DNA of 64,000 bases. Origin: CAZXCK01 sp964639225 (GTDB lineage: Bacteria; Chloroflexota; Anaerolineae; Aggregatilineales; Phototrophicaceae). Below are positions 35,020 to 44,400 of this stretch, one piece after another. Numbering within the stretch: position 1 is the stretch's first letter; each line of letters starts with the position of its first letter. The position numbers and the translations under genes were made by a program. The stretch covers positions 67,576-131,575 of the forward strand of contig CAZXCK010000001.1 in assembly GCA_964639225.1 (NCBI GenBank). Reading direction: 5' to 3'. The notes under the pieces were generated by a model that worked only from the letters and a program-made list of their open reading frames with translations, had not been told where the DNA came from and did not search any database.

Positions 35020-35048
35020 ATTGTAGGTCAAAAAACGTCCCCTGTCAA
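35020..35048 (-). promoter_or_regulatory. Promoter of the ABC-F transcript
   Basis: On the minus strand perfect TTGACA (35043-35048) and TACAAT (35020-35025) lie exactly 17 bases apart. Transcription would start near 35012, about 60 bases ahead of the leader ORF. Such a strong promoter before a terminator fits an attenuated gene. Confidence 0.85.
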
Positions 35049-35061
35049 TCATAACGGTTCA

Positions 35062-36450
35062 TTACAGCTCAACAAAGTAAGAAGCTGCCGCCTGATCGAG
35101 CAGCGCCTTGTTGCTCATGGTCGGCGCCATGTTCAGGTAGCCAGCGATATCGACCAGTTGCGAAAGCAGGTCGCGCGGGTGTACCATGCGCAGATCACGG
35201 TCGTATTTGACGTACCATTCTTTAATCAGGTAAGCCAGCCCCTGTTCGTCAAACGGCACCTTCTTGATGCGGCACATGATCTTCCAGATTTCGCGGAACT
35301 GCTCCGGCGTCGGGTTGCCGACCTCGATTTTGTAACGAATACGCCGCAGAAATGCCTCATCGACCAGGTCTTTCGGGTCCAGATTGGTCGAAAAGATAAT
35401 CAACACATGGAACGGAATGCCGATCTTACGCCCATTATTCAGCGTCAGAAAGTCGATACGTGTTTCGAGTGGGACAATCCAGCGATTAAGCAGATCGACC
35501 GGGCTGACCTGCTGACGACCAAAGTCGTCAATCAGGAACAAACCACCGCTGGCTTTCATCTGGAACGGCGCTTCGTAGAACTTATTAACGTGGTCGTAAA
35601 CCAGGTCCAGGCCAGCCATCCCCAGTTCGCCACCGACCATAATCATAGGCCGGCGCACACACACCCAGCGCGGGTCACGCACCATACCCGTACCCAGGCT
35701 GATCTTGGGCGGATTTGGTGACAGCACGTGGTTCACTTCGTCGTAAAGCTGGATAACCTGCCCATCCACATCGATTGAATACGGAATCCACATATCTTCG
35801 CCGAGGATCATCTCCCCCACACGCTCGGCGATCGTCGTTTTGCCGTTGCCGGGTGGGCCGTAGAGAAAGATTGACCGGCCAGAGTTTACCGCTGGGCCGA
35901 TTTGGTCCAGCATGGTATCGGCGATCACCAGATTATCCATCAGCTTACGCAGTTGGGGCTGATGAACGGGGGGACGGCTCACATTCTGCGCATGGATCGA
36001 TTCGATATACTGGTTGAGTGTCACTGGGGCAGGCCCGGCATACTGTGAGCGTCCCAGCGCCTCATGCGCCTTCTCCGCGCCTCTGGAGCTGATGGTATAG
36101 CGGTAGCCTGCTTCGCCGATGCCCCCTGCGCCAACCACCTCCAGCATTTTCTCTCGCTTGAGGAATTCCATAATCTTGTCGAGCACGCCGCTAAAAGGCA
36201 GCTTGACCACATCGCTGATCGCATGCCCGGTCATATCGCCGCCATAATAGACAACCTTCAGCACCAGATCGGCGACCCCCAGTTTCGTGAGGCCGGTATC
36301 CTCCAGGTTGGATATCGCCGGAGGGTGCCACGCCTTCTCCTGTCGCGGAACAGGCGCATCGGCGACGGGCGGCGGTGATGGCTGCTGCGGCCTGGATGTG
36401 CGCTCCAGGCTCTTCAAACGCTGAGGCCGTTGTACCGGGGAATCAGACAT
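35062..36450 (-). CDS. AAA-family ATPase with winged-helix-like N-domain
   Basis: A 462-residue cytoplasmic protein. A Pro/Gln-rich N-terminal segment (1-45) precedes a helical domain (about 50-140; LTKLGVADLVLKVVYYGGDMTG, LDKIMEFLKREKMLEVVG) and a AAA module with Walker A GPPGNGKTT and Walker B LFLIDDFGRQ. An Arg-rich sensor region follows (EAFLRRIRYKIEVGNPT). Related proteins occur widely in Chloroflexi and Acidobacteria, often next to pilus or secretion genes; no such genes are here, so a precise role cannot be assigned. ATG at 36450 was preferred to GTG three codons earlier. Confidence 0.78.
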   Translation of the reverse strand: MSDSPVQRPQRLKSLERTSRPQQPSPPPVADAPVPRQEKAWHPPAISNLEDTGLTKLGVADLVLKVVYYGGDMTGHAISDVVKLPFSGVLDKIMEFLKREKMLEVVGAGGIGEAGYRYTISSRGAEKAHEALGRSQYAGPAPVTLNQYIESIHAQNVSRPPVHQPQLRKLMDNLVIADTMLDQIGPAVNSGRSIFLYGPPGNGKTTIAERVGEMILGEDMWIPYSIDVDGQVIQLYDEVNHVLSPNPPKISLGTGMVRDPRWVCVRRPMIMVGGELGMAGLDLVYDHVNKFYEAPFQMKASGGLFLIDDFGRQQVSPVDLLNRWIVPLETRIDFLTLNNGRKIGIPFHVLIIFSTNLDPKDLVDEAFLRRIRYKIEVGNPTPEQFREIWKIMCRIKKVPFDEQGLAYLIKEWYVKYDRDLRMVHPRDLLSQLVDIAGYLNMAPTMSNKALLDQAAASYFVEL

Positions 36451-36588
36451 AATGTGCACCCTCTCACCATAAGCACGAACAAGTTAACCCGTGCACACAA
36501 AATACATGCACAATCGTATCACAACTATCAGATGATTGCGTTAAGAATCGGAGGTTATGTTGTGCAAAACCAGACGACGGTTGAAGCT

Positions 36589-37686
36589 TCAGGCCAGCGG
36601 CAGATACACGGTCGCCGTTGTACCGCGATCCAGGTCGCTTTCCAACTGCATACGCCCGCCATACAGCTCGGCCAGGCGGCGGACAATCGCCAGCCCCAGA
36701 CCACTGCCCTGCTGCTCGTAAAACCAGCGCTCGAACTGCATGTAGGCGCCAATTGATTCCATCTGCTCGCGGGTCATACCGCGACCGTTGTCCTCGACCC
36801 GCAGCACATAATGATCGCCATCCAGCGATGTTCTGAGGCAAACCGGCTTACCTGCGTCGGAGAACTTAAGCGCGTTATCAATCAACTCCTCGACAATCTT
36901 GCCCAGATCATGATCCGAGATATGCACCCGCGTATCCTCGACCAGGTCCAGCACCAGATCAGCTTCACGGTCGGCCTGCTGCGTCTTATGCATCGCCTGG
37001 AACTGGATGATTGAACCGGGATGATCGAGATATTTCTGCTTAAGCGCCCGCATCTCCGCATGGTTATGGGTGATGACTTCCACCCGTACATACATCAGAT
37101 AGTTTTCCACCAGGCGATACAACCGCTGTGCCGCCGTGTTAATATGCTGCGCCCAGTCAACCACCTGATCTGGCGGCAGGCGGTTTGCCTCAGCGATCAG
37201 CATGTCAGAAAAGCCGATAATCGTGTTGAGCGGCGTTCGCAGTTCGTGCGGCAGCGCCGTGATAATGCTGTCGCTCAGTTCACGCAGTTTGTGTTCCGCC
37301 ATGTCCTGGAGCGTATCGCGCTTGCGCAGCCGCGCCTGGATGGTTTCCAGCAGTTCGGATGCGACAAATGGCTTGGTGAGGTAATCATCAGCACCCAGCC
37401 CCATCCCTTGTCGGATGTCGGTACGATCTGTCTTGGCTGTCAGGAATATGAACGGAATGGCGACGGTATGCTCCTGCTTGCGCAGCGCGTCCAGCACACC
37501 ATAGCCATCCAGTTCCGGCATCATGATGTCGCAAATAATAAGGTCTGGTTTATAGTCGTTGGCGACTTCTACGCCAATCACGCCATTTTCTGCCCCCCGA
37601 ACATCAAACCCCTCAAAACTCAACATCTCGATGATGTCATTTCGGAGCGGTTCGGCGTCCTCTATCACCAGTATCTTGGTCATCAT
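36589..37686 (-). CDS. Receiver-histidine kinase hybrid
   Basis: Cytoplasmic, 365 residues, no membrane segment. The N-terminal receiver (1-120) has the acidic pocket Glu9/Asp10, phospho-acceptor Asp53 (ICDIMMPELDG) and Lys105. A HisKA domain follows with His147 in LPHELRTPLNTIIGFSDM, then an HATPase (N box ELIDNALKF, G boxes VEDNGRGMTR and QGSGLGLAIV). The receiver comes before the kinase, so an upstream kinase probably controls it. No separate regulator lies beside it. Two ATGs (37686, 37683) are possible; GAGG is five bases before the first. Confidence 0.9.
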   Translation of the reverse strand: MMTKILVIEDAEPLRNDIIEMLSFEGFDVRGAENGVIGVEVANDYKPDLIICDIMMPELDGYGVLDALRKQEHTVAIPFIFLTAKTDRTDIRQGMGLGADDYLTKPFVASELLETIQARLRKRDTLQDMAEHKLRELSDSIITALPHELRTPLNTIIGFSDMLIAEANRLPPDQVVDWAQHINTAAQRLYRLVENYLMYVRVEVITHNHAEMRALKQKYLDHPGSIIQFQAMHKTQQADREADLVLDLVEDTRVHISDHDLGKIVEELIDNALKFSDAGKPVCLRTSLDGDHYVLRVEDNGRGMTREQMESIGAYMQFERWFYEQQGSGLGLAIVRRLAELYGGRMQLESDLDRGTTATVYLPLA

Positions 37687-37800
37687 GATTACCTCGGATT
37701 CAGTCTTGTGTGGCAGCATGTCATAACAGCTATGTACGGTACTGCGCATTCATCCTGGAGTCTATTCTACCGTCTTTACCGAAGAGATAGTCGTAATGTT

Positions 37801-38625
37801 TCACAAAACCTGTAAAATCACCAGCAACAACAGCACACTACCCGCCGCAATGCGATAGTAGCCAAACGGGATGAAGTTGTTTCGCGAGATATAGCGCAAC
37901 AGCCAGCCGATTGCAAACCAGGAGACAGTCGCTGTAACAATGGTGCCCAGAAGCAGCGAAAACAACCCATCACCATCGATCTCGTCCAGGCTCAACAGTA
38001 AATCAATGACCGTCGCCCCGCCCAGTACCGGAATCGCCAGGTAAAACGAAAACGCGGTAGCAGCCTGCCGGCTCATGCCCGCCAGCATACCGCCCACAAT
38101 CGACGCGCCAGAACGCGATGTACCCGGAATCAGGGCAAACATCTGAGCAAACCCCACGCCAAGCGCCTGCTTCAGACTGACGTCATACACATCATCAGTC
38201 AGTTCGGCCTGGTCTTTGTGACGCCGGCGCTCGACGACCAGGAAGACAAAACCGCCCAGAATCAACACCGTCCCAACCACAGTTGGCGCTGTATCCTGAG
38301 GAAAAATCGTCTCTTTAATCAGGTCCCGCGCCAGAATACCGACCACGGCTGCCGGTATCGCCGCGACAACAATCGCCATCCACAAACGCTGCACCCTGGC
38401 ATCCTGGTGAACGGTGCGCACCTGCTGCCACAGCGACTGCCGGTAAAACCCGATAACCGCCAGAACTGACCCCACCTGGATAAAAATCTCAAAAGTACCG
38501 CCCAGGCTGCCTTCAAAATTCAGAATTGCGGAAGTGACCAGCAGATGCCCCGTCGAAGAGACCGGCAAAAACTCGGTGATCCCCTGCACAATGCCCATGA
38601 TGACGACTTTGATCCACTCGTCCAT
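37801..38625 (-). CDS. uppP: Undecaprenyl-diphosphatase
   Basis: Membrane enzyme of the BacA/UppP family that recycles undecaprenyl pyrophosphate to the phosphate carrier used for peptidoglycan and other envelope polymers. The motifs GIVQGITEFLPVSSTGHLLV (with the catalytic Glu) and IPGTSRSGASIVGGMLAG (with the Arg) are intact, and seven or more hydrophobic segments are present. At 274 residues it is full length. GGGGGA precedes the ATG. Confidence 0.95.
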   Translation of the reverse strand: MDEWIKVVIMGIVQGITEFLPVSSTGHLLVTSAILNFEGSLGGTFEIFIQVGSVLAVIGFYRQSLWQQVRTVHQDARVQRLWMAIVVAAIPAAVVGILARDLIKETIFPQDTAPTVVGTVLILGGFVFLVVERRRHKDQAELTDDVYDVSLKQALGVGFAQMFALIPGTSRSGASIVGGMLAGMSRQAATAFSFYLAIPVLGGATVIDLLLSLDEIDGDGLFSLLLGTIVTATVSWFAIGWLLRYISRNNFIPFGYYRIAAGSVLLLLVILQVL

Positions 38626-38891
38626 TCATCCCCCGCATCTACATTTATCTAAATGATCCGCTATCAAATCTCATCTGCTCAGCAGACCGTCACAGTTTTA
38701 GCCTTAATATGAGATATTTGCCAGTGCAATCTTGCCCGATATGCTGCCAATCGCCAGCGGATTGATATATACTACAGACGTTGGTTAGACATCGTGCGGC
38801 AACATCGGCGCCAGCCACCATTCATCAGAAAATCGTAATGCCCACCGGCAGAAACTCAAAATGACTGTAAGCAGCGATTAGTGTACCCATC

Positions 38892-41800
38892 ATGACTGAA
38901 TCCAATTTCGTCCATTTACACGTCCACACCGAGTTTTCGCTGTTGGACGGTCTGAGTCGTATTGGCGATCTGGTCAAACGCGCCAGTGAGCTGAACATGC
39001 CAGCGCTGGCGATCACCGATCACGGTACCATGTTCGGCGTGATGGACTTCTACAAAGCCTGCAAAAAGGCCGGGGTTAAGCCCATCATCGGCGTCGAGGC
39101 TTATCTCGCACGCCGCACCATGAACGACCGCGACAACGTTTTGGACCGCCGTCCCTATCATATGCTGCTGTTGGCCCGCAACCAGACCGGCTACAAAAAC
39201 CTGCTTAAGCTCACCAGCGAAGCGCAATTAAGCGGCTACTACTACCGGCCCCGCATCGACATGGACCTGCTGGCGCGGCATTCTGAAGGCATCATCGCCA
39301 CCAGCGGCTGCCTGGCCGCCAGAATCCCCAGCCTCATCAATGACGGCCAAGAAGAACAGGCGCGCGAGGCTATCGGCCAGTTTGTCGATATTTTCGGCCC
39401 GGATCATTTCTACCTGGAGCTTCAGCAGCACGATATTCCCGAAATCGAAAAACTCAACCGCTGGCTGGTGGAATACAATCGCAGCCATCACACCAGCGTC
39501 GGCCTCGTCGCAACTAACGACACGCACTATATCCGTAAAGAGGATTACGACGCACACGATACGCTGCTCTGTATCCAGACGAACTCGCTCAAATCTCAGA
39601 CTGACCGCCTGAGCATGTCGGACAACAGTTACTATCTGTCATCGCCCGACGAAATGTGGCAGATATTCAAAGATGTCCCTGAAGCCATTCACAACACACA
39701 CAAAATCGCCGAGATGTGCGACATCGAACTGGAGCGCGACGAATACCATCTGCCAGTGTTCCCCGTGCCACCCAGCTTTGACGCACAGACCTATCTGCGT
39801 CATCTGTGCGACATCGGCATTCGCTGGCGTTTTGGCAGCCGTGCCCAGGAAGAAAAGCTCCAGAAACGACTGAATTATGAGCTGGATGTCATCCATAATG
39901 CCGGATTTGACACCTACTTTCTGATCGTCTGGGACCTGTGCGAGTATGCGCGCCACGCCGATATCTGGTGGAATGTGCGCGGCTCCGGCGCTGGCAGCCT
40001 GGCCGCTTACTGCCTGGGCATCACCAACATCGACCCGATGCAGAATAATCTGCTTTTCGAGCGTTTTCTCAATCCGGGCCGCCTGAGTATGCCCGACATC
40101 GACCTCGACTACCCGGACGACCAGCGCGGCGATATGATCGCCTATATCACGCGCAAATACGGCGAGGACAAAGTCGCCGCCATCATCACCTTTGGGACGC
40201 TGGGCGCTAAAGCCGCCATCCGCGATGTGGGCCGCGCCCTGGATGTGCCGCGCATCGACGTAGACCGTGCCGCTGCCCTCATCCCCACCGAGGCCAAGCA
40301 AAAGCCCATTGAGAAATATGTGGAGATGATCCCCGACCTCAAGCGCCTGTACGATCAGGACAGCCGCCTGCGTGCCGTTATCGACACAGCGAAACTGCTG
40401 CAAGGGGTCAGCCGCCACGCCAGTACACATGCCGCCGGTGTGATCGTGGCCGACAAGCCACTGGTCGAATATATTCCGCTGCATCGAGTCACCGGCAAAG
40501 AATCCGAGGACAACCCGCTTAAGGCGGTTACGCAGTTCCCAATGGAGACCTGCGAGGAAATCGGCCTGCTCAAAGTCGACTTCCTCGGGCTGTCCACGCT
40601 GACCATCATGCGGCGCGCTGCCGAACTCATCGAGAAGCATCACGGCATCCGCTATACACTGGATAACATCCCCTATCGCCACGACGATCCTAAGCTGACT
40701 GATGAGGAGCGTGCCCGCCTGGACGACGCCTTCGGCCTGCTGGGACGCGGCGAAACAGTCGGCGTGTTCCAGGTGGAGAGCAGCGGCATGCAGCAGATGC
40801 TGCGCGAGATGCGCCCGCGCGAATTTGCCAACATCGTCGCTGGTATCGCGCTCTACCGGCCCGGCCCCATGGAGTTCATCCCGCAGTACAACCGCCGGCT
40901 GCACAACGAAGAACAGCCAGAATACCGTCACGAAAAACTGCGCGACATTCTGCACGACACCTACGGCATCATCGTCTACCAGGAACAGATCATGCAGATC
41001 GCCGGTGAGCTGTTCGGTTACGAGCTGGGTGAAGCCGACACCATGCGCAAGGCCGTCTCTAAAAAGCGCCAGGAAGACCTGGTCAAACATCGCTCGACTT
41101 TCCAGGAACGCGGCCCCGATCATGGCATTGACGTGGAAACGGCCAACAAGATATTCGATGACATCGAATTCTTCGCTAACTATGGCTTCAACCGCGCCCA
41201 CGCCTCGGACTACGCCGTTATCACGGTGCAGACCGCGTACCTGAAAACGCATTACCCGGTCGAGTACATGACGGCCATGCTCAGCGTCCACCGCGACGAC
41301 ATGACCAAGCTCGCCCATTTCCTCGAAGAATGCCGCCGGTTGAGCATTCCCATTCTGCCGCCGGATGTGAACTTCAGCACACTGGATTTCGCCATCCAGC
41401 CGGACCCGCAAACCGGCCAGCGCGGCATTCGTTTTGGCCTGGAAGCCGTCAAGAACGCCAGCGGCGGCGCACTGGTGCCAATCATCGAAGAGCGCCAGCG
41501 GAACGGTCCCTTTGAGTCGCTGCTGGATTTCTGCAACCGTGTCGATCTGCGCCAGGTAGGACGGCGCACGCTGGAAAGCCTGATTAAAGTAGGAGCCATG
41601 CGCGACTTTGGCAAACGCGCGCAACTTCTCAATGCGCTCGACCGTATGGTGAACTACAGCTCAGAATATTTCCGGGACCGGGAGATCGGTCAGATGAACA
41701 TCTTCGGCGAGACGACCGGCGTCGTTGACGACACGCTCACCAACCTGCCGGATATACCAGAGTACAGCGACCGCGAGCTGCTTGCCTGGGAAAAAGACCT

Positions 41801-42791
41801 GCTCGGTCTTTATGTTTCAGGCCGCCCCATCGACAAATACTATGATGTGCTCAAAGCCACCCAAAGCGCCAACATCCAGGCGTTGAAGCAGAATCCAGCC
41901 GAATACAGCGGCAAAGAGGTGCGCGTCGCCGGAGAGATCATCGCGCTGCGCCGCATCTACACCCGCAATAACGACAGCATGGCCGCCCTGCAAATTGAGG
42001 ACTGGCACGAGTCCGCCGCGTCAATCGAAGTTGTGTTGTTCCCGCGCACCTGGGACCGGATCATGAAGATGCAGGAAGCCGGTGAGATCAGAGAACTGAT
42101 CGAGGGTGAGGTCGTCATGGTACGCGGCAAATTCGACATATCACGCGGCGATGCTCAGATCATCGCCGACGATCTGACGCAGAACTTCACCGTCGTCGAA
42201 CGCGCCTATGAAAACGGCAGTAACGGCGCACCATCGGCTAACGGCGACTGGACTCCACCGGACGAGCATCACAAAGACAGCGAGCCACCCTCGCTGTCGG
42301 AATGGGAGCCACCCGATTCCGGCTACAACAGCTACGAGCCGCCTCCCTGGGACACTCTTGATGATGACTTGGATTACGACGAGGAAACCGGAGAAATTCC
42401 ACAGCCGGAACCAGAACACGTCACGCCATCTGTCCCGCCAGAATCGCCAGAAGCGGCTCACCCCGTACCGGCTGTCGAAGCCGGGCAGGCTGTCATGCCG
42501 GACCTGCCGCCGCACCTGCACCAGGAAAAGCCGGTCCAGCGCTGGGTCATTGTGTATTTCCACCGTTCCGGTGATGACGAGCGCGACCGCCGCCGGCTGC
42601 TGCGCCTGCACAATCTGCTCGTGTCCTATCCCGGCCAGGATCGATTCTCGATTGTCGTGGAAACACCAGACAAACCACAAACCATCGAATATCCCAATCA
42701 CACGACCGGCTACTGCGACGAACTCGCCCGCGAACTGCTGGCCGTGATCGGTGATGAACACAACATCCAGATTTTCGAGAAACCGGAGTAA
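38892..42791 (+). CDS. dnaE: DNA polymerase III subunit alpha
   Basis: Replicative polymerase of 1299 residues. The N-terminal PHP domain opens with FVHLHVHTEFSLLDGLSRI and has DHGTMFGVMDFY. The polymerase active site includes SMPDIDLDYPDD (about residue 401), with YGFNRAHASDYAVI further on. An OB-fold region follows (about 1005-1080; VRVAGEIIALRRIYTRNNDS). The C-terminus is unusual: an acidic, Pro-rich linker (about 1103-1210) leads to a small folded domain (about 1215-1299; QRWVIVYFHRSGDDERDRRRL). The first gene of its strand block; no Shine-Dalgarno sequence is obvious before the ATG. Confidence 0.96.
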   Translation: MTESNFVHLHVHTEFSLLDGLSRIGDLVKRASELNMPALAITDHGTMFGVMDFYKACKKAGVKPIIGVEAYLARRTMNDRDNVLDRRPYHMLLLARNQTGYKNLLKLTSEAQLSGYYYRPRIDMDLLARHSEGIIATSGCLAARIPSLINDGQEEQAREAIGQFVDIFGPDHFYLELQQHDIPEIEKLNRWLVEYNRSHHTSVGLVATNDTHYIRKEDYDAHDTLLCIQTNSLKSQTDRLSMSDNSYYLSSPDEMWQIFKDVPEAIHNTHKIAEMCDIELERDEYHLPVFPVPPSFDAQTYLRHLCDIGIRWRFGSRAQEEKLQKRLNYELDVIHNAGFDTYFLIVWDLCEYARHADIWWNVRGSGAGSLAAYCLGITNIDPMQNNLLFERFLNPGRLSMPDIDLDYPDDQRGDMIAYITRKYGEDKVAAIITFGTLGAKAAIRDVGRALDVPRIDVDRAAALIPTEAKQKPIEKYVEMIPDLKRLYDQDSRLRAVIDTAKLLQGVSRHASTHAAGVIVADKPLVEYIPLHRVTGKESEDNPLKAVTQFPMETCEEIGLLKVDFLGLSTLTIMRRAAELIEKHHGIRYTLDNIPYRHDDPKLTDEERARLDDAFGLLGRGETVGVFQVESSGMQQMLREMRPREFANIVAGIALYRPGPMEFIPQYNRRLHNEEQPEYRHEKLRDILHDTYGIIVYQEQIMQIAGELFGYELGEADTMRKAVSKKRQEDLVKHRSTFQERGPDHGIDVETANKIFDDIEFFANYGFNRAHASDYAVITVQTAYLKTHYPVEYMTAMLSVHRDDMTKLAHFLEECRRLSIPILPPDVNFSTLDFAIQPDPQTGQRGIRFGLEAVKNASGGALVPIIEERQRNGPFESLLDFCNRVDLRQVGRRTLESLIKVGAMRDFGKRAQLLNALDRMVNYSSEYFRDREIGQMNIFGETTGVVDDTLTNLPDIPEYSDRELLAWEKDLLGLYVSGRPIDKYYDVLKATQSANIQALKQNPAEYSGKEVRVAGEIIALRRIYTRNNDSMAALQIEDWHESAASIEVVLFPRTWDRIMKMQEAGEIRELIEGEVVMVRGKFDISRGDAQIIADDLTQNFTVVERAYENGSNGAPSANGDWTPPDEHHKDSEPPSLSEWEPPDSGYNSYEPPPWDTLDDDLDYDEETGEIPQPEPEHVTPSVPPESPEAAHPVPAVEAGQAVMPDLPPHLHQEKPVQRWVIVYFHRSGDDERDRRRLLRLHNLLVSYPGQDRFSIVVETPDKPQTIEYPNHTTGYCDELARELLAVIGDEHNIQIFEKPE

Positions 42792-42935
42792 CAGGCTGAT
42801 AACGGCAGGGTCATAAACTCTGCTTAACGCATTGATGCTATATTTAACAGCACAATCAGCGAAATGTCAGCGCCATGGCTCAAGATGGCGCTGTATATTG
42901 TACAGTCTCACGCACTGAAGAGGAGAATTTGCGAC

Positions 42936-43901
42936 ATGAAGCGAGTCGCTTTAATGACAAGCGGTGGTGATGCGCCGGGCATGAACGCAGCCATTCGCGC
43001 CGTCGTGCGCGCCGGACTGGAATACAATGTCGAAATCTACGGCGTGCGCCAGGCATATACCGGTCTCATCAATGGCGACATCAGCCTGATGAACAGCCGC
43101 GAGGTAAGCGGTATTCTCCAGCGCGGCGGGACCATTCTGCAAACCGCTCGCAACGAGGAATTCAAGACGCCCCAGGGCCAGCGCAAAGCCCTGCGGCGAC
43201 TCAACGAGCGTGATGTCGAAGGTATGATCGTCATCGGCGGCGACGGCAGCCTGCGCGGCGCGATGGCGCTGAGCAAGCTGGGCATCAAAGTTGTCGGCAT
43301 CCCGGCGAGCATCGACAACGACATCTGGGGCACCAGCATGAGCATCGGCGTCGACACCGCCCTTAACACCATCCTCGACGCGCTGGACCGCCTGCGCGAC
43401 ACCGCCACCTCACACAATCGAGCCTTCCTCATCGAGGTGATGGGGCGCGGCAGCGGCTACCTGGCACTCATGGGCGGCATCCTGGGCGGCGCTGAGGTCG
43501 TCATCACACCAGAGCGCGCACCAGCAATGGACGAAGTCGCCACACAGATGGAAGACGCCTACATGCGCGGCAAGACGCACGCCATCGCCGTCATCGCCGA
43601 AGGCGCGCCCTACACCAGCCAGGACCTGATCAGTTATCTGAACAAGAAAAACCTGGGCTTCGAGGTACGTGTAAGTATTCTGGGGCACATGCAGCGCGGC
43701 GGCAGCCCATCGGCGTTTGATCGCCTACTGGCGACGCGCATGGGCGTCGCCGCTCTGGAGAAACTCATCAACGGTGAGGACGGTGTGATGGTCGGCGTCG
43801 AAGGGCGCGATACCATCTCCGTGCCGCTGGAAGAAGTCACGACCCGCGCCCGTCCTCTCACCGACGACTACTTCAGGATGGCCTGGATGCTGTCGCGTTA
43901 A
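42936..43901 (+). CDS. pfkA: ATP-dependent 6-phosphofructokinase
   Basis: Converts fructose 6-phosphate to fructose 1,6-bisphosphate in glycolysis. The start MKRVALMTSGGDAPGMNAAIRAVV at 42936 gives 321 residues, the usual size; GAGGAG lies upstream. GGDGSLRGA (the Gly after GGD favours ATP over PPi), the catalytic Asp in PASIDNDIWGTS, the substrate region MGRGSGYLAL and LGHMQRGGSPSAFDR are all present. The motif PASIDND is a slight variant of the usual PGTIDND. Overlaps the 3' end of the convergent YbaK gene by four bases. Confidence 0.95.
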   Translation: MKRVALMTSGGDAPGMNAAIRAVVRAGLEYNVEIYGVRQAYTGLINGDISLMNSREVSGILQRGGTILQTARNEEFKTPQGQRKALRRLNERDVEGMIVIGGDGSLRGAMALSKLGIKVVGIPASIDNDIWGTSMSIGVDTALNTILDALDRLRDTATSHNRAFLIEVMGRGSGYLALMGGILGGAEVVITPERAPAMDEVATQMEDAYMRGKTHAIAVIAEGAPYTSQDLISYLNKKNLGFEVRVSILGHMQRGGSPSAFDRLLATRMGVAALEKLINGEDGVMVGVEGRDTISVPLEEVTTRARPLTDDYFRMAWMLSR

Positions 43902-44389
43902 GCCGGTAGCTGGCTCAGTTCCGCCAGCCGTGCCCGCAGCAGACTCACCAGCGGCACCACCGGCACCCGCAGTTGAACGCCGCGCTGCCCGCCGCTGATG
44001 ACGATGTGTTCGAGTTCAGTGGCGGACTGGTCCAGGAACACAGGCCAGCCCTTCTGAGTCAGCGCCAGCGCGCTGATTCCGCCTACTTTCAGGCCGGTCA
44101 TAGCTTCGGCATCTTTGTGACCGGCCATCTTCACCTTTTTGACACCAGCCGCCGCCGCCATCTTCTTCAGGTCCAGCCGCGAGTCAGCCGGAATAATCAC
44201 CAGGTAGGGCTTGCGCTGGCCGGGATCGTCGGCCTGGACCACCAGCGTCTTATAGACCATAAAGTACGGCAGACCCAGCACATCGGCGACATCCTCCGCG
44301 TTGTGCAGGTCGTCGGGGTATGTCAACGCCTCATAGGGGACTTTGTGCTGTTCCAGAATGCGCATCGAGTTGAGTTTCGGTGCCATCAT
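43898..44389 (-). CDS. YbaK/EbsC-type Cys-tRNA(Pro)/Cys-tRNA(Cys) deacylase
   Basis: A 163-residue protein of the YbaK/ProX editing family, which removes mischarged amino acids from tRNA. Visible motifs are VYKTLVVQADD, LVIIPADSRLDLKKMAAAAGVKKVKMA, the AEAMTGLKVGGISALAL region and VFLDQSATELEHIVISGGQRGVQLRV. It ends a minus-strand run of four genes and overlaps pfkA by four bases at its end. Confidence 0.88.
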   Translation of the reverse strand: MMAPKLNSMRILEQHKVPYEALTYPDDLHNAEDVADVLGLPYFMVYKTLVVQADDPGQRKPYLVIIPADSRLDLKKMAAAAGVKKVKMAGHKDAEAMTGLKVGGISALALTQKGWPVFLDQSATELEHIVISGGQRGVQLRVPVVPLVSLLRARLAELSQLPA

Positions 44390-44400
44390 CAACCTGTCCG

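Larger units (their letters stand above)
34757..35061 (-). promoter_or_regulatory. Attenuator leader of the ABC-F gene
   Basis: This 305-base gap contains, in minus-strand order: a promoter (35020-35048), an 8-codon leader ORF with Shine-Dalgarno sequence (34926-34963), a hairpin right after its stop (34902-34920), an 8-base segment complementary to the terminator arm (34904-34911 with 34818-34825), an intrinsic terminator (34802-34831), and then the ABC-F start. The parts are arranged as in ribosome-mediated attenuation. The regulatory mechanism is an inference. Confidence 0.75.

Noticed and set aside
39639..41624. A 661-codon open frame on the minus strand inside dnaE
   Set aside because: It is entirely antisense to a clear DNA polymerase gene, its composition follows from the GC-rich third positions of dnaE, and its product has no recognisable domain.
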